From an uncultured Bacteroidales bacterium (lineage in GTDB: Bacteria; Bacteroidota; Bacteroidia; Bacteroidales; Paludibacteraceae), in NCBI GenBank assembly GCA_902784585.1, contig CACZVM010000006.1, forward strand, positions 33,793 to 97,792: 64,000 nucleotides of DNA. Reading direction: 5' to 3'. The position numbers and the translations under genes were made by a program. Positions within the stretch are counted from its first letter, which is position 1, and each line of letters begins with the position of its first letter. Positions 26,413 through 34,529 of this stretch are shown piece by piece. Under the pieces are notes generated by a model, which did no database searches, had not been told where the DNA came from, and worked only from the letters and a program-made list of their open reading frames with translations.

Positions 26413-27941
26413 ACACAGCAATCCTAATCGTGATTAGTGCAGTCTGCGGCCTAGCATTAGGCTCCGGACTCTACTACCTCATCGCTCGCATCATCGGCGG
26501 CGGCATCATCCGCAAGGCCACTGAGGAGGCAGAGATGGTGAAGAAGAACAAGATTGTTGAGGCAAAAGAGAAATTCATCGCCCTGAAGTTGGAGCACGAC
26601 AATACTGTACGTGAGCAGGACAAACGCATGCAGCAACAAGAGCAGCGTCTGCAGCAACGTGAGCAACAACTCAACCAGCGCCAGGGTGACGTACAACGCA
26701 GCCTCAACGAAGTGAATCAGAAGATGCAGCAGGTGGAACAGCGCCAACAGGCCCTGGACTACAAGCAGCAAGAAGTGGAACGTCTGCACCATGAGGCAGA
26801 GAAACAACTGGAACAACTTAGTGGCATGTCGGCCGAAGAGGCCAAGAAGCAACTGGTGGAGACCCTGAAGGACGAAGCCAAGACAGCCGCCATGAGTTAC
26901 GTGAACGAGATCATGGATAACGCCCGTCTGGAGGCCAATCGCGAGGCGAAGAAGATCATCATCCAGACCATCCAACGCGTATCGTCGGAGACAGCGGCAG
27001 AGAGCACCGTCTCCGTCTTCCACATCGAGAACGACGAAGTGAAAGGTCGTATCATCGGCCGTGAGGGACGTAACATCCGCGCCTTGGAAGCCGCTACCGG
27101 AGTGGAGATCGTAGTGGACGACACGCCGGAAGCCATCACGCTCTCCGCCTTCGATCCCGTTCGTCGTGAGATAGCTCGTCTGGCCTTGCATCAGTTGGTA
27201 CAAGACGGACGTATCCACCCCGCCCGCATCGAAGAGGTGGTAGCGAAAGTGACCAAACAGGTGGAAGAAGAGATCATCGAGGTGGGCAAACGTACCACTA
27301 TCGACCTCGGTGTTCACGGTTTGCACCCCGAACTGGTACGTCTGGTAGGTAAGATGAAGTACCGTTCGTCCTATGGACAGAACCTGCTGCAGCACAGCCG
27401 CGAGACCGCCAACCTGTGTGCCGCGATGGCAGGCGAACTGGGCCTGAACGTCAAGGCAGCAAAACGTGCCGGACTGCTGCACGACATCGGTAAAGTAGCC
27501 GACGATGATGTCGAGTTGCCGCACGCCGAACTGGGCATGAAGCTTTGCGAGAAATACGGCGAGAAACCCGATATATGCAATGCCGTAGGCGCCCACCACG
27601 ACGAGTGTGAGATGAAGAGTCTGATTGCACCTATCGTACAGGCCTGCGACGCCATCTCCGGTGCCCGCCCCGGTGCCCGCCGCGAGATCGTAGAGAGCTA
27701 CGTGAAACGACTGAACGACCTGGAGAACATGGCGATGTCCTTCCCCGGCGTAGTGAAGACCTATGCCCTGCAGGCAGGTCGCGAACTGCGCGTCATTGTG
27801 GGTGCTGACAAAATCAGCGACAAAGACACCGAACTGCTCTCGTTCGACCTGGCCAAACGTATCCAGGACGAGATGACCTACCCCGGACAGATCAAGGTGA
27901 CCGTCATCCGTGAGGTACGCGCCATCAATGTGGCGAAATAA
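26409..27941 (+). CDS. rny: Ribonuclease Y
   Basis: 510 residues. Membrane-anchored endoribonuclease that starts mRNA decay. An N-terminal helix (about residues 4-26) anchors it; a long coiled coil rich in Gln/Glu/Arg follows (about 60-150); then the KH RNA-binding domain ([21 protein letters not shown], about 212-275) and the HD domain with metal ligands in LLHDIGK (His358, Asp359) and further His residues (AHHDECE). Co-translated with zapA. Confidence 0.95.
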   Translation: MNTAILIVISAVCGLALGSGLYYLIARIIGGGIIRKATEEAEMVKKNKIVEAKEKFIALKLEHDNTVREQDKRMQQQEQRLQQREQQLNQRQGDVQRSLNEVNQKMQQVEQRQQALDYKQQEVERLHHEAEKQLEQLSGMSAEEAKKQLVETLKDEAKTAAMSYVNEIMDNARLEANREAKKIIIQTIQRVSSETAAESTVSVFHIENDEVKGRIIGREGRNIRALEAATGVEIVVDDTPEAITLSAFDPVRREIARLALHQLVQDGRIHPARIEEVVAKVTKQVEEEIIEVGKRTTIDLGVHGLHPELVRLVGKMKYRSSYGQNLLQHSRETANLCAAMAGELGLNVKAAKRAGLLHDIGKVADDDVELPHAELGMKLCEKYGEKPDICNAVGAHHDECEMKSLIAPIVQACDAISGARPGARREIVESYVKRLNDLENMAMSFPGVVKTYALQAGRELRVIVGADKISDKDTELLSFDLAKRIQDEMTYPGQIKVTVIREVRAINVAK

Positions 27942-27978
27942 CGTTTAGCGTTTAACGTTTAGAGATTAGAGATAGAAC
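27942..27978. repeat. GTTTAACGTTTAGAGATTAGAG words between convergent genes
   Basis: CGTTTAGCGTTTAACGTTTAG followed by AGATTAGAGATAG separates the convergent rny and tRNA methyltransferase genes; the last bases overlap the methyltransferase C-terminus. The word CGTTTA recurs at 41497-41511. Confidence 0.55.
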
Positions 27979-28721
27979 TCTTGGCAGAGTTCGGAATAGG
28001 CGGCGGAACGGCCGCCTGTTTCGTTTTCCAGAATGAGCGTGTCCTCGCAGATTTCAAATCCACTACCGGTGTTTTTTGATTTCTCAAATGCCATCAGTAC
28101 CCGCTTGGCAGATTTGCCTGCCTTCGAATAGACGCGCGTCAGATGGGTCAGACGCAGGCCGTTTGCCGCTGCCAGCGTCCGTACCTGCTGCTCGGTTTCC
28201 GCGGGCAGGATCAGAGCGAGTTGGCCGTCCTCACGCAGCAGACGCACACAGTGCGTGATCAGTTCTTCGTACGACAGACTATCTGTATGGCGCGCCAACT
28301 CACGAGCCTTGTCGGGGTTCTTGAGAGAGTTCTGGAAATACGGAGGATTGGAGACGACTATGTCGTATTGATGAGAGGTGATTGGTGATTGGTGATTGGG
28401 CCAATCCTGCAAGGAAGAGCAGAAAGCAGAAAGTTGAGAACTGAATGCTGAATGCTCAAAATTCTCACGGGCCTGCTCCACCGCCGCTTCGTCGATGTCG
28501 ATGGCATCTATATGCGCCATCGGAAAACGTTGAGCAAGCATCAGCGCAATGAGTCCAGAGCCTGTTCCTACGTCTAAGACAGATCCGACATCTTCTCGTG
28601 ATTGTCTCGATAAAGTCTCGATAGTTTTTCCGGCCCAAGCACCCAAAAGGACACCGTCGGTGCCTACCTTCATCGCGCAACGACTATCCTCTACAAAAAA
28701 TTGTTTGAACCGAAACGACAC
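27966..28721 (-). CDS. trmN6: tRNA1(Val) (adenine37-N6)-methyltransferase-like protein
   Basis: 251 residues. Class I SAM-dependent methyltransferase: motif I VLDVGTGSGLIALMLAQRF, acidic motif II (IDAIDIDEAAVEQA) and catalytic NPPYF. The C-terminal half (ARHTDSLSYEELITHCVRLL) matches the TrmN6/YfiC family, which makes m6A37 in tRNA-Val. A linker of about 30 residues (HSAFSSQLSAFCSSLQDW, HQSPITSHQ) between motif II and NPPYF is encoded by tandem DNA words (GAATGCT, GATTGGT) and looks like a repeat-born insert. Convergent with rny. Confidence 0.85.
   Translation of the reverse strand: MSFRFKQFFVEDSRCAMKVGTDGVLLGAWAGKTIETLSRQSREDVGSVLDVGTGSGLIALMLAQRFPMAHIDAIDIDEAAVEQARENFEHSAFSSQLSAFCSSLQDWPNHQSPITSHQYDIVVSNPPYFQNSLKNPDKARELARHTDSLSYEELITHCVRLLREDGQLALILPAETEQQVRTLAAANGLRLTHLTRVYSKAGKSAKRVLMAFEKSKNTGSGFEICEDTLILENETGGRSAAYSELCQEFYL
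28376..28456. repeat. Tandem words inside trmN6
   Basis: GTGATTGGTGATTGGTGATTGG at 28378-28399 and CTGAATGCTGAATGCTC at about 28439-28455. Both are in frame within the methyltransferase gene and code for the linker between motif II and NPPYF. Confidence 0.65.
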
Positions 28722-28727
28722 GAATTC

Positions 28728-29465
28728 TTATTTTTTTATTCTCAATTCGGTATGGTCATGTCCGCACGAGCAGCCATGTTCGTGCTCGTGTGCCTCCAAG
28801 TAACAATGTACCGCGAGATAAGCACCGAGAATCAGGAATAGGATGGCACATACATGACGGAACCATTTCTCGAAGACCTGCATCCGGCTGGTCAGCTTGC
28901 CCAGACTCACCGCGCTATAGCTTACCAGCCACGCAATCAGCATGATAGGAAGACCCGTTCCAAGGCCAAACACCACCGGCATCAACCAGTTCCACGAGCT
29001 AGGCAAAGTAAGCGTGATGTCGATCATCGTCAAGAAATAGACCAGACGGTGGGGGCAGAAGGCGATGGCAAAGAAGATACCGAGGATGAACGACCAGAGC
29101 CAACTCTCCTTGCTATCCGTATCTTTGAGCCAACGGCTGATACCGTGATCATGCTCGTGGTGATGATGACCGCTGAAGAGCAGCACCACGCCGCAGACGA
29201 GCATGAAGCCCGCCAGGATAGGCTCGCCCCAGTGGCCCAACACATGCTGAATACCCTCGGTCTGTGCGCCCATCAGGAAGGGAATACTGAGCAACACATA
29301 GGTGGCTAACTTGCCAAAAACGAACATCAGTCCGTTGGTCAGCACCAACCGACGGTTGTTGATTTCCTTGTCGATATATCCGATGGCCGTGATGCTAGTC
29401 ATCAACGTACAGGGGTCTAAGATGGTCAGCAGACCCAGCAGTAAGGCCGTAAGAACTTGTACCAT
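28728..29465 (-). CDS. CcdA/ArsG-like membrane protein with His-rich segments
   Basis: 245 residues with about six membrane helices. Two Cys sit in the positions expected for the DsbD/CcdA transmembrane fold: LDPCTLMT near residue 18 and AFCPHRLVYF near residue 138. Two metal-binding-like segments stand out: GHHHHEHDHG between helices 3 and 4, and the tail EAHEHEHGCSCGHDH. Proteins of this shape in Bacteroidota are often labelled cytochrome c biogenesis protein or ArsG-type organoarsenical efflux permease. Transport of a thiophilic metal or metalloid, or reductant transfer across the membrane, are the two main options; the sequence does not decide. It has its own promoter. Confidence 0.75.
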   Translation of the reverse strand: MVQVLTALLLGLLTILDPCTLMTSITAIGYIDKEINNRRLVLTNGLMFVFGKLATYVLLSIPFLMGAQTEGIQHVLGHWGEPILAGFMLVCGVVLLFSGHHHHEHDHGISRWLKDTDSKESWLWSFILGIFFAIAFCPHRLVYFLTMIDITLTLPSSWNWLMPVVFGLGTGLPIMLIAWLVSYSAVSLGKLTSRMQVFEKWFRHVCAILFLILGAYLAVHCYLEAHEHEHGCSCGHDHTELRIKK

Positions 29466-29490
29466 AAGTTAAATTCTCAAAAAACGACTG

Positions 29491-29522
29491 CAAAAGTACA
29501 CTTTTTTTTGCACATGTGCAAA
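29491..29522 (-). promoter_or_regulatory. Promoter of the CcdA/ArsG-like gene
   Basis: Minus strand: -33 TTTG (complement of 29519-29522), 20-nt spacer, -7 TACTTTTG (complement of 29491-29498). The -33 box is half of the perfect 16-bp palindrome TTTGCACATGTGCAAA (29507-29522). Confidence 0.85.
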
Positions 29523-29617
29523 CAAAAAGAGAAAAAATCGTTCGAGCCTCTTGACGAGATGAGAAAAGTACAAAACACATAGAATTTTATTCTATCCGGC
29601 AAAAAACAGCCAAATAA

Positions 29618-29649
29618 TTTGCATATGTGCGATTTTTGTTGTAATTTTG
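29618..29649 (+). promoter_or_regulatory. Promoter of tyrS
   Basis: -33 TTTG 29618-29621, 20-nt spacer, -7 TAATTTTG 29642-29649, then CAGCCG. Extended -33 TTTGCATATGTG. The 66-nt leader after it contains a small hairpin TGTGC-GTACGT-GCACA (29661-29676). Confidence 0.85.
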
Positions 29650-29715
29650 CAGCCGATTTGTGTGCGTACGTGCACACAGGCGAATGAGCGCATATAAAAT
29701 ATAAAAGAATATACG

Positions 29716-31011
29716 ATGAAGAATTTTGTTGAAGAATTGCGATGGCGCGGCATGCTGCAGGACATCATGCCCGGCACGGAAGAACAGTTAATGAAAGAGA
29801 TGACAACCGCTTACGTAGGTATCGACCCGACGGCGGACAGCCTGCACATCGGACACCTCTGCGGCATCATGATGCTGCGTCACCTGCAGGCTTGCGGTCA
29901 TAAACCTATCGCCCTGATAGGCGGTGCAACGGGCATGATCGGAGACCCGAGCGGCAAGAGTGCGGAACGTAACTTGCTGACCGAGGAGATCTTGCGCCAT
30001 AACGTAGCGTGCATCCGCGAACAGCTGGAGCACTTCCTGGATTTCAACAGCGACGCACCCAACGCCGCCGAACTCGTGAACAACTACGACTGGATGAAGG
30101 ACTACACCTTCATCAACTTCACCCGCGACATCGGCAAGCTGATCACGGTCAACTACATGATGGCTAAAGACAGCGTGAAGAAGCGTTTCAACGGTGAGTT
30201 CTCGCAGGGCATGTCGTTCACCGAGTTCACCTACCAGCTGCTGCAGGGCTATGATTTCGTCTATCTGAACGAGCACAAGAACTGCCTGCTGCAGATGGGC
30301 GGCAGCGACCAGTGGGGCAACATCACAACGGGTATTGAGCTGATGCGTAAGATGAACGGCAAGACGGCTTTCGCCCTCACCTGCCCGCTCATCACTAAAG
30401 CCGACGGCGGTAAGTTCGGCAAGACAGAGAGCGGCAACGTATGGCTGAGCAAGAGATATACGAGTCCGTATAAGTTCTTCCAGTTCTGGATGAACGTGAG
30501 CGACGACGATGCGAAGCGTTATATCAAGATCTTCACCAGCCTCAGCCGCGAGGAGATAGAGGCGCTGATCGCCGAGCACGAAGAGGCACCGCACCTGCGC
30601 GTGCTGCAGAAACGTCTGGCCAAAGAGGTGACCTGCATGGTACACAGCGAGGCAGACTACAACGCCGCCGTAGAGGCCAGCAACATCCTCTTCGGCAACG
30701 CGACGGCAGATGCGCTGCGCGCACTGGACGAGGAGACTTTCCTGCAGGTGTTTGAGGGCGTGGAGCAATACGAGATAGCGCTGGACGAACTGAAAGCCGG
30801 CGTCGGTCCGTTGGACCTGCTGGCGGAGAAAACAGCTATCTTCCCCTCCAAAGGCGAGGCACGTAAGATGATACAAGCCAACGGCTTCAGTCTGAACAAA
30901 GAGAAGCTGACCGATCCGCAGACGCCGATCACCGATGCCGCATTGCTCAACGACAAGTATCTGCTGTTCCAGAAAGGCAAGAAGAACTATTACCTCGTGA
31001 AAGCCGTATAA
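29716..31011 (+). CDS. tyrS: Tyrosyl-tRNA synthetase
   Basis: 431 residues, class I aminoacyl-tRNA synthetase that charges tRNA-Tyr. HIGH signature HIGH at residues 44-47 ([10 protein letters not shown]); KMSKS counterpart KFGKT at 233-237 ([10 protein letters not shown]), the usual TyrRS variant. Tyr-binding motif ([12 protein letters not shown]) is present, and a C-terminal S4 domain begins near residue 360 ([12 protein letters not shown]). It starts a plus-strand run with a SulP transporter 10 nt downstream. Confidence 0.96.
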   Translation: MKNFVEELRWRGMLQDIMPGTEEQLMKEMTTAYVGIDPTADSLHIGHLCGIMMLRHLQACGHKPIALIGGATGMIGDPSGKSAERNLLTEEILRHNVACIREQLEHFLDFNSDAPNAAELVNNYDWMKDYTFINFTRDIGKLITVNYMMAKDSVKKRFNGEFSQGMSFTEFTYQLLQGYDFVYLNEHKNCLLQMGGSDQWGNITTGIELMRKMNGKTAFALTCPLITKADGGKFGKTESGNVWLSKRYTSPYKFFQFWMNVSDDDAKRYIKIFTSLSREEIEALIAEHEEAPHLRVLQKRLAKEVTCMVHSEADYNAAVEASNILFGNATADALRALDEETFLQVFEGVEQYEIALDELKAGVGPLDLLAEKTAIFPSKGEARKMIQANGFSLNKEKLTDPQTPITDAALLNDKYLLFQKGKKNYYLVKAV

Positions 31012-31021
31012 AGAAAGTGCC

Positions 31022-32746
31022 ATGGCTTATCATCTGAAAGAAGTGTTTGCGCCCAAGCTGCTGCATACCTTGCGGCACTACAGTCGGGCACAGTGGGGTC
31101 AGGACGTCCTGGCCGGCATCATCGTCGGCATCGTGGCCATCCCCCTGGCTATCGCCTTCGGTATATCATCGGGCGTGGGTCCGACGGAGGGTCTGGTGAC
31201 GGCTATCATCGCCGGCCTGCTGATCGCGGTGCTGGGTGGCAGCAAGGTACAGATAGGCGGTCCGACGGGTGCGTTCATCGTCATCATCTACGGCATCATC
31301 CAGCAGTACGGCCTCGCGGGCCTGATGATCGCCACCGTGATGGCAGGTATATTGCTCATCGTGATGGGTCTGGCGCGATTCGGTTCGGTCATCAAGTTTG
31401 TACCCTACCCCGTCATCGTCGGCTTCACAGCTGGTATTGCCGTGACGATATTCTCGACCCAGATGAACGATTTCTTCGGTCTGGGGCTGAGCAACGTGCC
31501 GGCTAACTTCGTGGACAAATGGATCTTCTATGCCCAACATTTCACGATGAACGGTTGGGCACTGGCCATCGGCCTGTTCTCGTTGGTTGTCTGCATCTTC
31601 ATGCCGCGTATCACAAAGCGCATACCGGGCAGCCTGGCTGCCATCGTACTGGCCACGCTGGTCGTATGGCTGCTCAAGGAATACGCACCCGAGTCGTGGA
31701 ACGTAGCGGGCCTGCAGACCATCAGTGACCTGTATGAGTTGCCTCACGGCCTGCCTGCGCCGCATATGCCTTCGCTGCAACTGGCGGAAGGCGAGACCTT
31801 CTTCACCCTGATACAGAAACTCTTCCCATCGGCCTTTACGATCGCCATGCTGGGTGCGATAGAGAGCCTGCTGAGTGCGATGGTGGCCGACGGCGTGATT
31901 GGCGACAAGCATAACTCGAACACCGAACTGATCGCCCAAGGTGTGGCGAACGTGGTGGTACCTTTCTTCGGCGGCATCCCCGCCACGGGTGCGATAGCCC
32001 GTACGATGACCAACATCAACAACGGAGGCCGTTCGCCGATAGCCGGTATCGTCCACGCAGTGGTGCTGCTGCTTGTACTGCTCTTCCTGGGTCAACTGGT
32101 AGGAATGATACCGATGGCCTGTCTGGCAGCCGTGCTGATCATGGTGGCCTACTCGATGTCGGGATGGAAGACGATCGTGGGTACGTTCAAGCACCGCAAT
32201 CGTGACCTGTGGGTACTGCTGACGACATTCTTCCTGACCGTGCTCTTCGACCTGACGGTAGCCATCGAGGTGGGTCTGCTGCTGGCAATGGTGCTGTTCC
32301 TGATGCGTACCAACGAGCAGACGCACATCCGCACGTTGCATCATGAGATAGACCCGAACGAAGACACCGACATCCAACTGAACCTGGAACACCTGACCAT
32401 CCCTGACCGGGTGGAGGTATATGAGATTGACGGCCCGTATTTCTTCGGTATCGCCAACCGCTTTGACGACATCATGACACACGTGTCGGGTGAGAACTAT
32501 CCAATCCGCATCATCCGCATGCGTAAGGTGCCATTTGTCGATTCGACGGCTATGCACAATCTGTCGATGCTCATCGAGCGTAGCCACAAAGAGGGCATCA
32601 CCATCATCCTCTCGGGCGTGAAGACCCACGTGCTGCACCAACTGCAGACCGGAGGTATCGAACAACAGATGAACCCGAAGAACATCTGTCCGGATATACA
32701 CGCCGCCCTGAAGCGTGCCAACGAACTATTAACCGACATATCCTGA
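31022..32746 (+). CDS. SulP-family anion transporter with STAS domain
   Basis: 574 residues. About 10-14 membrane helices (residues about 25-440), with the SulP features AGIIVGIVAIPLAIAFGIS, GGSKVQIGGPTGAF and NTELIAQGVANVVVPFFGGIPATGAIART. The C-terminal STAS domain (about 455-565) shows the anti-sigma-antagonist-like fold (VEVYEIDGPYFFGIANRF, MRKVPFVDSTAMHNLSML). SulP proteins move sulfate, bicarbonate or dicarboxylates by symport; the substrate cannot be told from the sequence. Its stop overlaps the next start by one base. Confidence 0.92.
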   Translation: MAYHLKEVFAPKLLHTLRHYSRAQWGQDVLAGIIVGIVAIPLAIAFGISSGVGPTEGLVTAIIAGLLIAVLGGSKVQIGGPTGAFIVIIYGIIQQYGLAGLMIATVMAGILLIVMGLARFGSVIKFVPYPVIVGFTAGIAVTIFSTQMNDFFGLGLSNVPANFVDKWIFYAQHFTMNGWALAIGLFSLVVCIFMPRITKRIPGSLAAIVLATLVVWLLKEYAPESWNVAGLQTISDLYELPHGLPAPHMPSLQLAEGETFFTLIQKLFPSAFTIAMLGAIESLLSAMVADGVIGDKHNSNTELIAQGVANVVVPFFGGIPATGAIARTMTNINNGGRSPIAGIVHAVVLLLVLLFLGQLVGMIPMACLAAVLIMVAYSMSGWKTIVGTFKHRNRDLWVLLTTFFLTVLFDLTVAIEVGLLLAMVLFLMRTNEQTHIRTLHHEIDPNEDTDIQLNLEHLTIPDRVEVYEIDGPYFFGIANRFDDIMTHVSGENYPIRIIRMRKVPFVDSTAMHNLSMLIERSHKEGITIILSGVKTHVLHQLQTGGIEQQMNPKNICPDIHAALKRANELLTDIS

Positions 32747-34509
32747 TGCGACTACTGCTGACCTACATATTGCTGATGCTGACGCTCAGCGTCTCGGCCC
32801 TGACGATTCCGCAGGGTACGCTATACTACGACAACAGCAAGACCGGTTACCCGGCCGTGAGCTTCGTCTATGGTACTAACCCGCCTGCGGAGACATACGT
32901 GCTGCGCATGACCCAGGATGGCAACAGATGGAAGGTGACTATCCCCGCCACAGTGGCGAACACCTACCGTTTCACTTTTGTAGGTGCGTCGCTGCGCGAA
33001 GGACTGCATGCCACCGACTTCAACACCTTCAAGGACAGCGTCAGCCTGACGGCTGGTCTGCTGCGCACCGCCACTTCGGAGGCGCAGATGCGTGCCGGCG
33101 ACATCTTCGTTCCCACCTCAAGCGACAACTGGGCACAAGGCAGTTGGATGAGTCTGGAGGCATGGATAGCCAGCCAGAGCAACAGCCAACCCGGCACGGC
33201 GCAGATAAGCGGCACACTGCCCGTAGTGTATGTCAACACCAACGGACAAGGAATATACGACACCGAGACGCAAGTGGCGATGACACTCTATATCGACTCG
33301 ATGAACAGCAAGTACCACCCGCTGGGGTCGGCCGCAGCACCGATAGCCGGTACGATCAAGGGGCGCGGCAACTACACCTGGCGCGACTTTGCAAAGAAAC
33401 CCTATAAGATCAAGTTCAACGTCAAGCAGAAAGTGCTCGGCATGCCCAACAACCGCCACTGGTGTCTGATGGCCGGCGCGGACGACTACTTGGGTTTTCT
33501 GAAGAACCCCACGGGATACATGGTGAGCAAAGCACTGGCGCTGCGCTGGACGCCACGTATGCGACCGGTGGAACTGGTGCTGAACGGTCAGTATCAGGGT
33601 CTCTATTTCCTGACGGAACATGTACGCATCGCATCCAACCGCGTGAAGATACATGAGCAAGCCGATGGGGAGACGCACCGCGACTCTATCACCGGCGGAT
33701 GGCTCGTCGAGATAGACAACTACCCGTCGGAGAACAATATTGTCCTGCAGGAAGGCAACGGACAGACCATCATGGTGTCACTACGCGAACCCGAGACCCT
33801 CTCGCAGGCTCAACGTTCCTATCTGGAGAACCAGATACAGGCTATCAACACGGCACTCTACGAGAGCAGTTCGAACAGGCTGAAACAACTGGTGGACATC
33901 GAGGAAGCCGCCAAGTACTATCTGGTGCAAGAGATAATGGAGGACTGCGAGTCGTACCACGGCAGTTGCTTCCTCTACAAAGACCGCGACAGCCTGGGTG
34001 TAGCCGACCGATGGAAGTTCGGACCCGTATGGGATTTTGGCAATGCCTACGACCGCCATCAGGAGAGCTGGATATACGAAAATCCCATCTGGCCGCAGTA
34101 CTGGGTCGGACAACTGGCCTCATGGCCGGAGATGCAGCAGGCCGTCAGAGAACAGTGGTGGATCTACTACCACACACAGCACGACAGTGTGACGGCTCAG
34201 ATCAACCGTCTGGCTGCGCAGATCATGCAGGCGGCGAAGAACGATGCCGCCGTATGGCATAACACGCAGGGCTATAACGACAACAGCGACATAACCGCTA
34301 AGCTGAACGACCTGCTATGGCGCTACAACTGGCGCATCCAGTGGATATACAGCCAGTGGGGAGAAGGTATCCGACCGGTCACTTGGGACGTAGAACACGC
34401 GGAGGAACAACCGACGGGACGCAAAATGTTCAGAAAGGGTCAGGTGCTAATCGAGCGTAACGGAAAGACCTACGACCTGATGGGACGACCCATCCGTATA
34501 GAAGACTAA
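32746..34509 (+). CDS. Secreted CotH-family (atypical kinase fold) protein
   Basis: 587 residues with signal peptide (MRLLLTYILLMLTLSVSA). A starch-binding-type beta module seems to precede the core (TLYYDNSKTGYPAVSFVYG, about 23-95). The CotH domain runs from about 165 to 500: KGRGNYTWRDFAKKPYKIKF, LMAGADDYLGF, EIMEDCESYHGSCFLYKD and GPVWDFGNAYD, the last Asp in the position of the metal-binding residue of CotH kinases. Spore-coat CotH phosphorylates serines of coat proteins; here a secreted protein or glycan modifier is inferred. Start overlaps the SulP stop (TGATG). Confidence 0.82.
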   Translation: MRLLLTYILLMLTLSVSALTIPQGTLYYDNSKTGYPAVSFVYGTNPPAETYVLRMTQDGNRWKVTIPATVANTYRFTFVGASLREGLHATDFNTFKDSVSLTAGLLRTATSEAQMRAGDIFVPTSSDNWAQGSWMSLEAWIASQSNSQPGTAQISGTLPVVYVNTNGQGIYDTETQVAMTLYIDSMNSKYHPLGSAAAPIAGTIKGRGNYTWRDFAKKPYKIKFNVKQKVLGMPNNRHWCLMAGADDYLGFLKNPTGYMVSKALALRWTPRMRPVELVLNGQYQGLYFLTEHVRIASNRVKIHEQADGETHRDSITGGWLVEIDNYPSENNIVLQEGNGQTIMVSLREPETLSQAQRSYLENQIQAINTALYESSSNRLKQLVDIEEAAKYYLVQEIMEDCESYHGSCFLYKDRDSLGVADRWKFGPVWDFGNAYDRHQESWIYENPIWPQYWVGQLASWPEMQQAVREQWWIYYHTQHDSVTAQINRLAAQIMQAAKNDAAVWHNTQGYNDNSDITAKLNDLLWRYNWRIQWIYSQWGEGIRPVTWDVEHAEEQPTGRKMFRKGQVLIERNGKTYDLMGRPIRIED

Positions 34510-34529
34510 AAAAACTAATCACACATATA

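Noticed and set aside
29788-31023. 411-codon frame antisense to tyrS
   Set aside because: Shadow frame without domain; tyrS motifs are clear.
31166-32701. 511-codon frame antisense to the SulP gene
   Set aside because: Shadow of the transporter gene, very rich in His/Arg/Gln, no recognisable domain.
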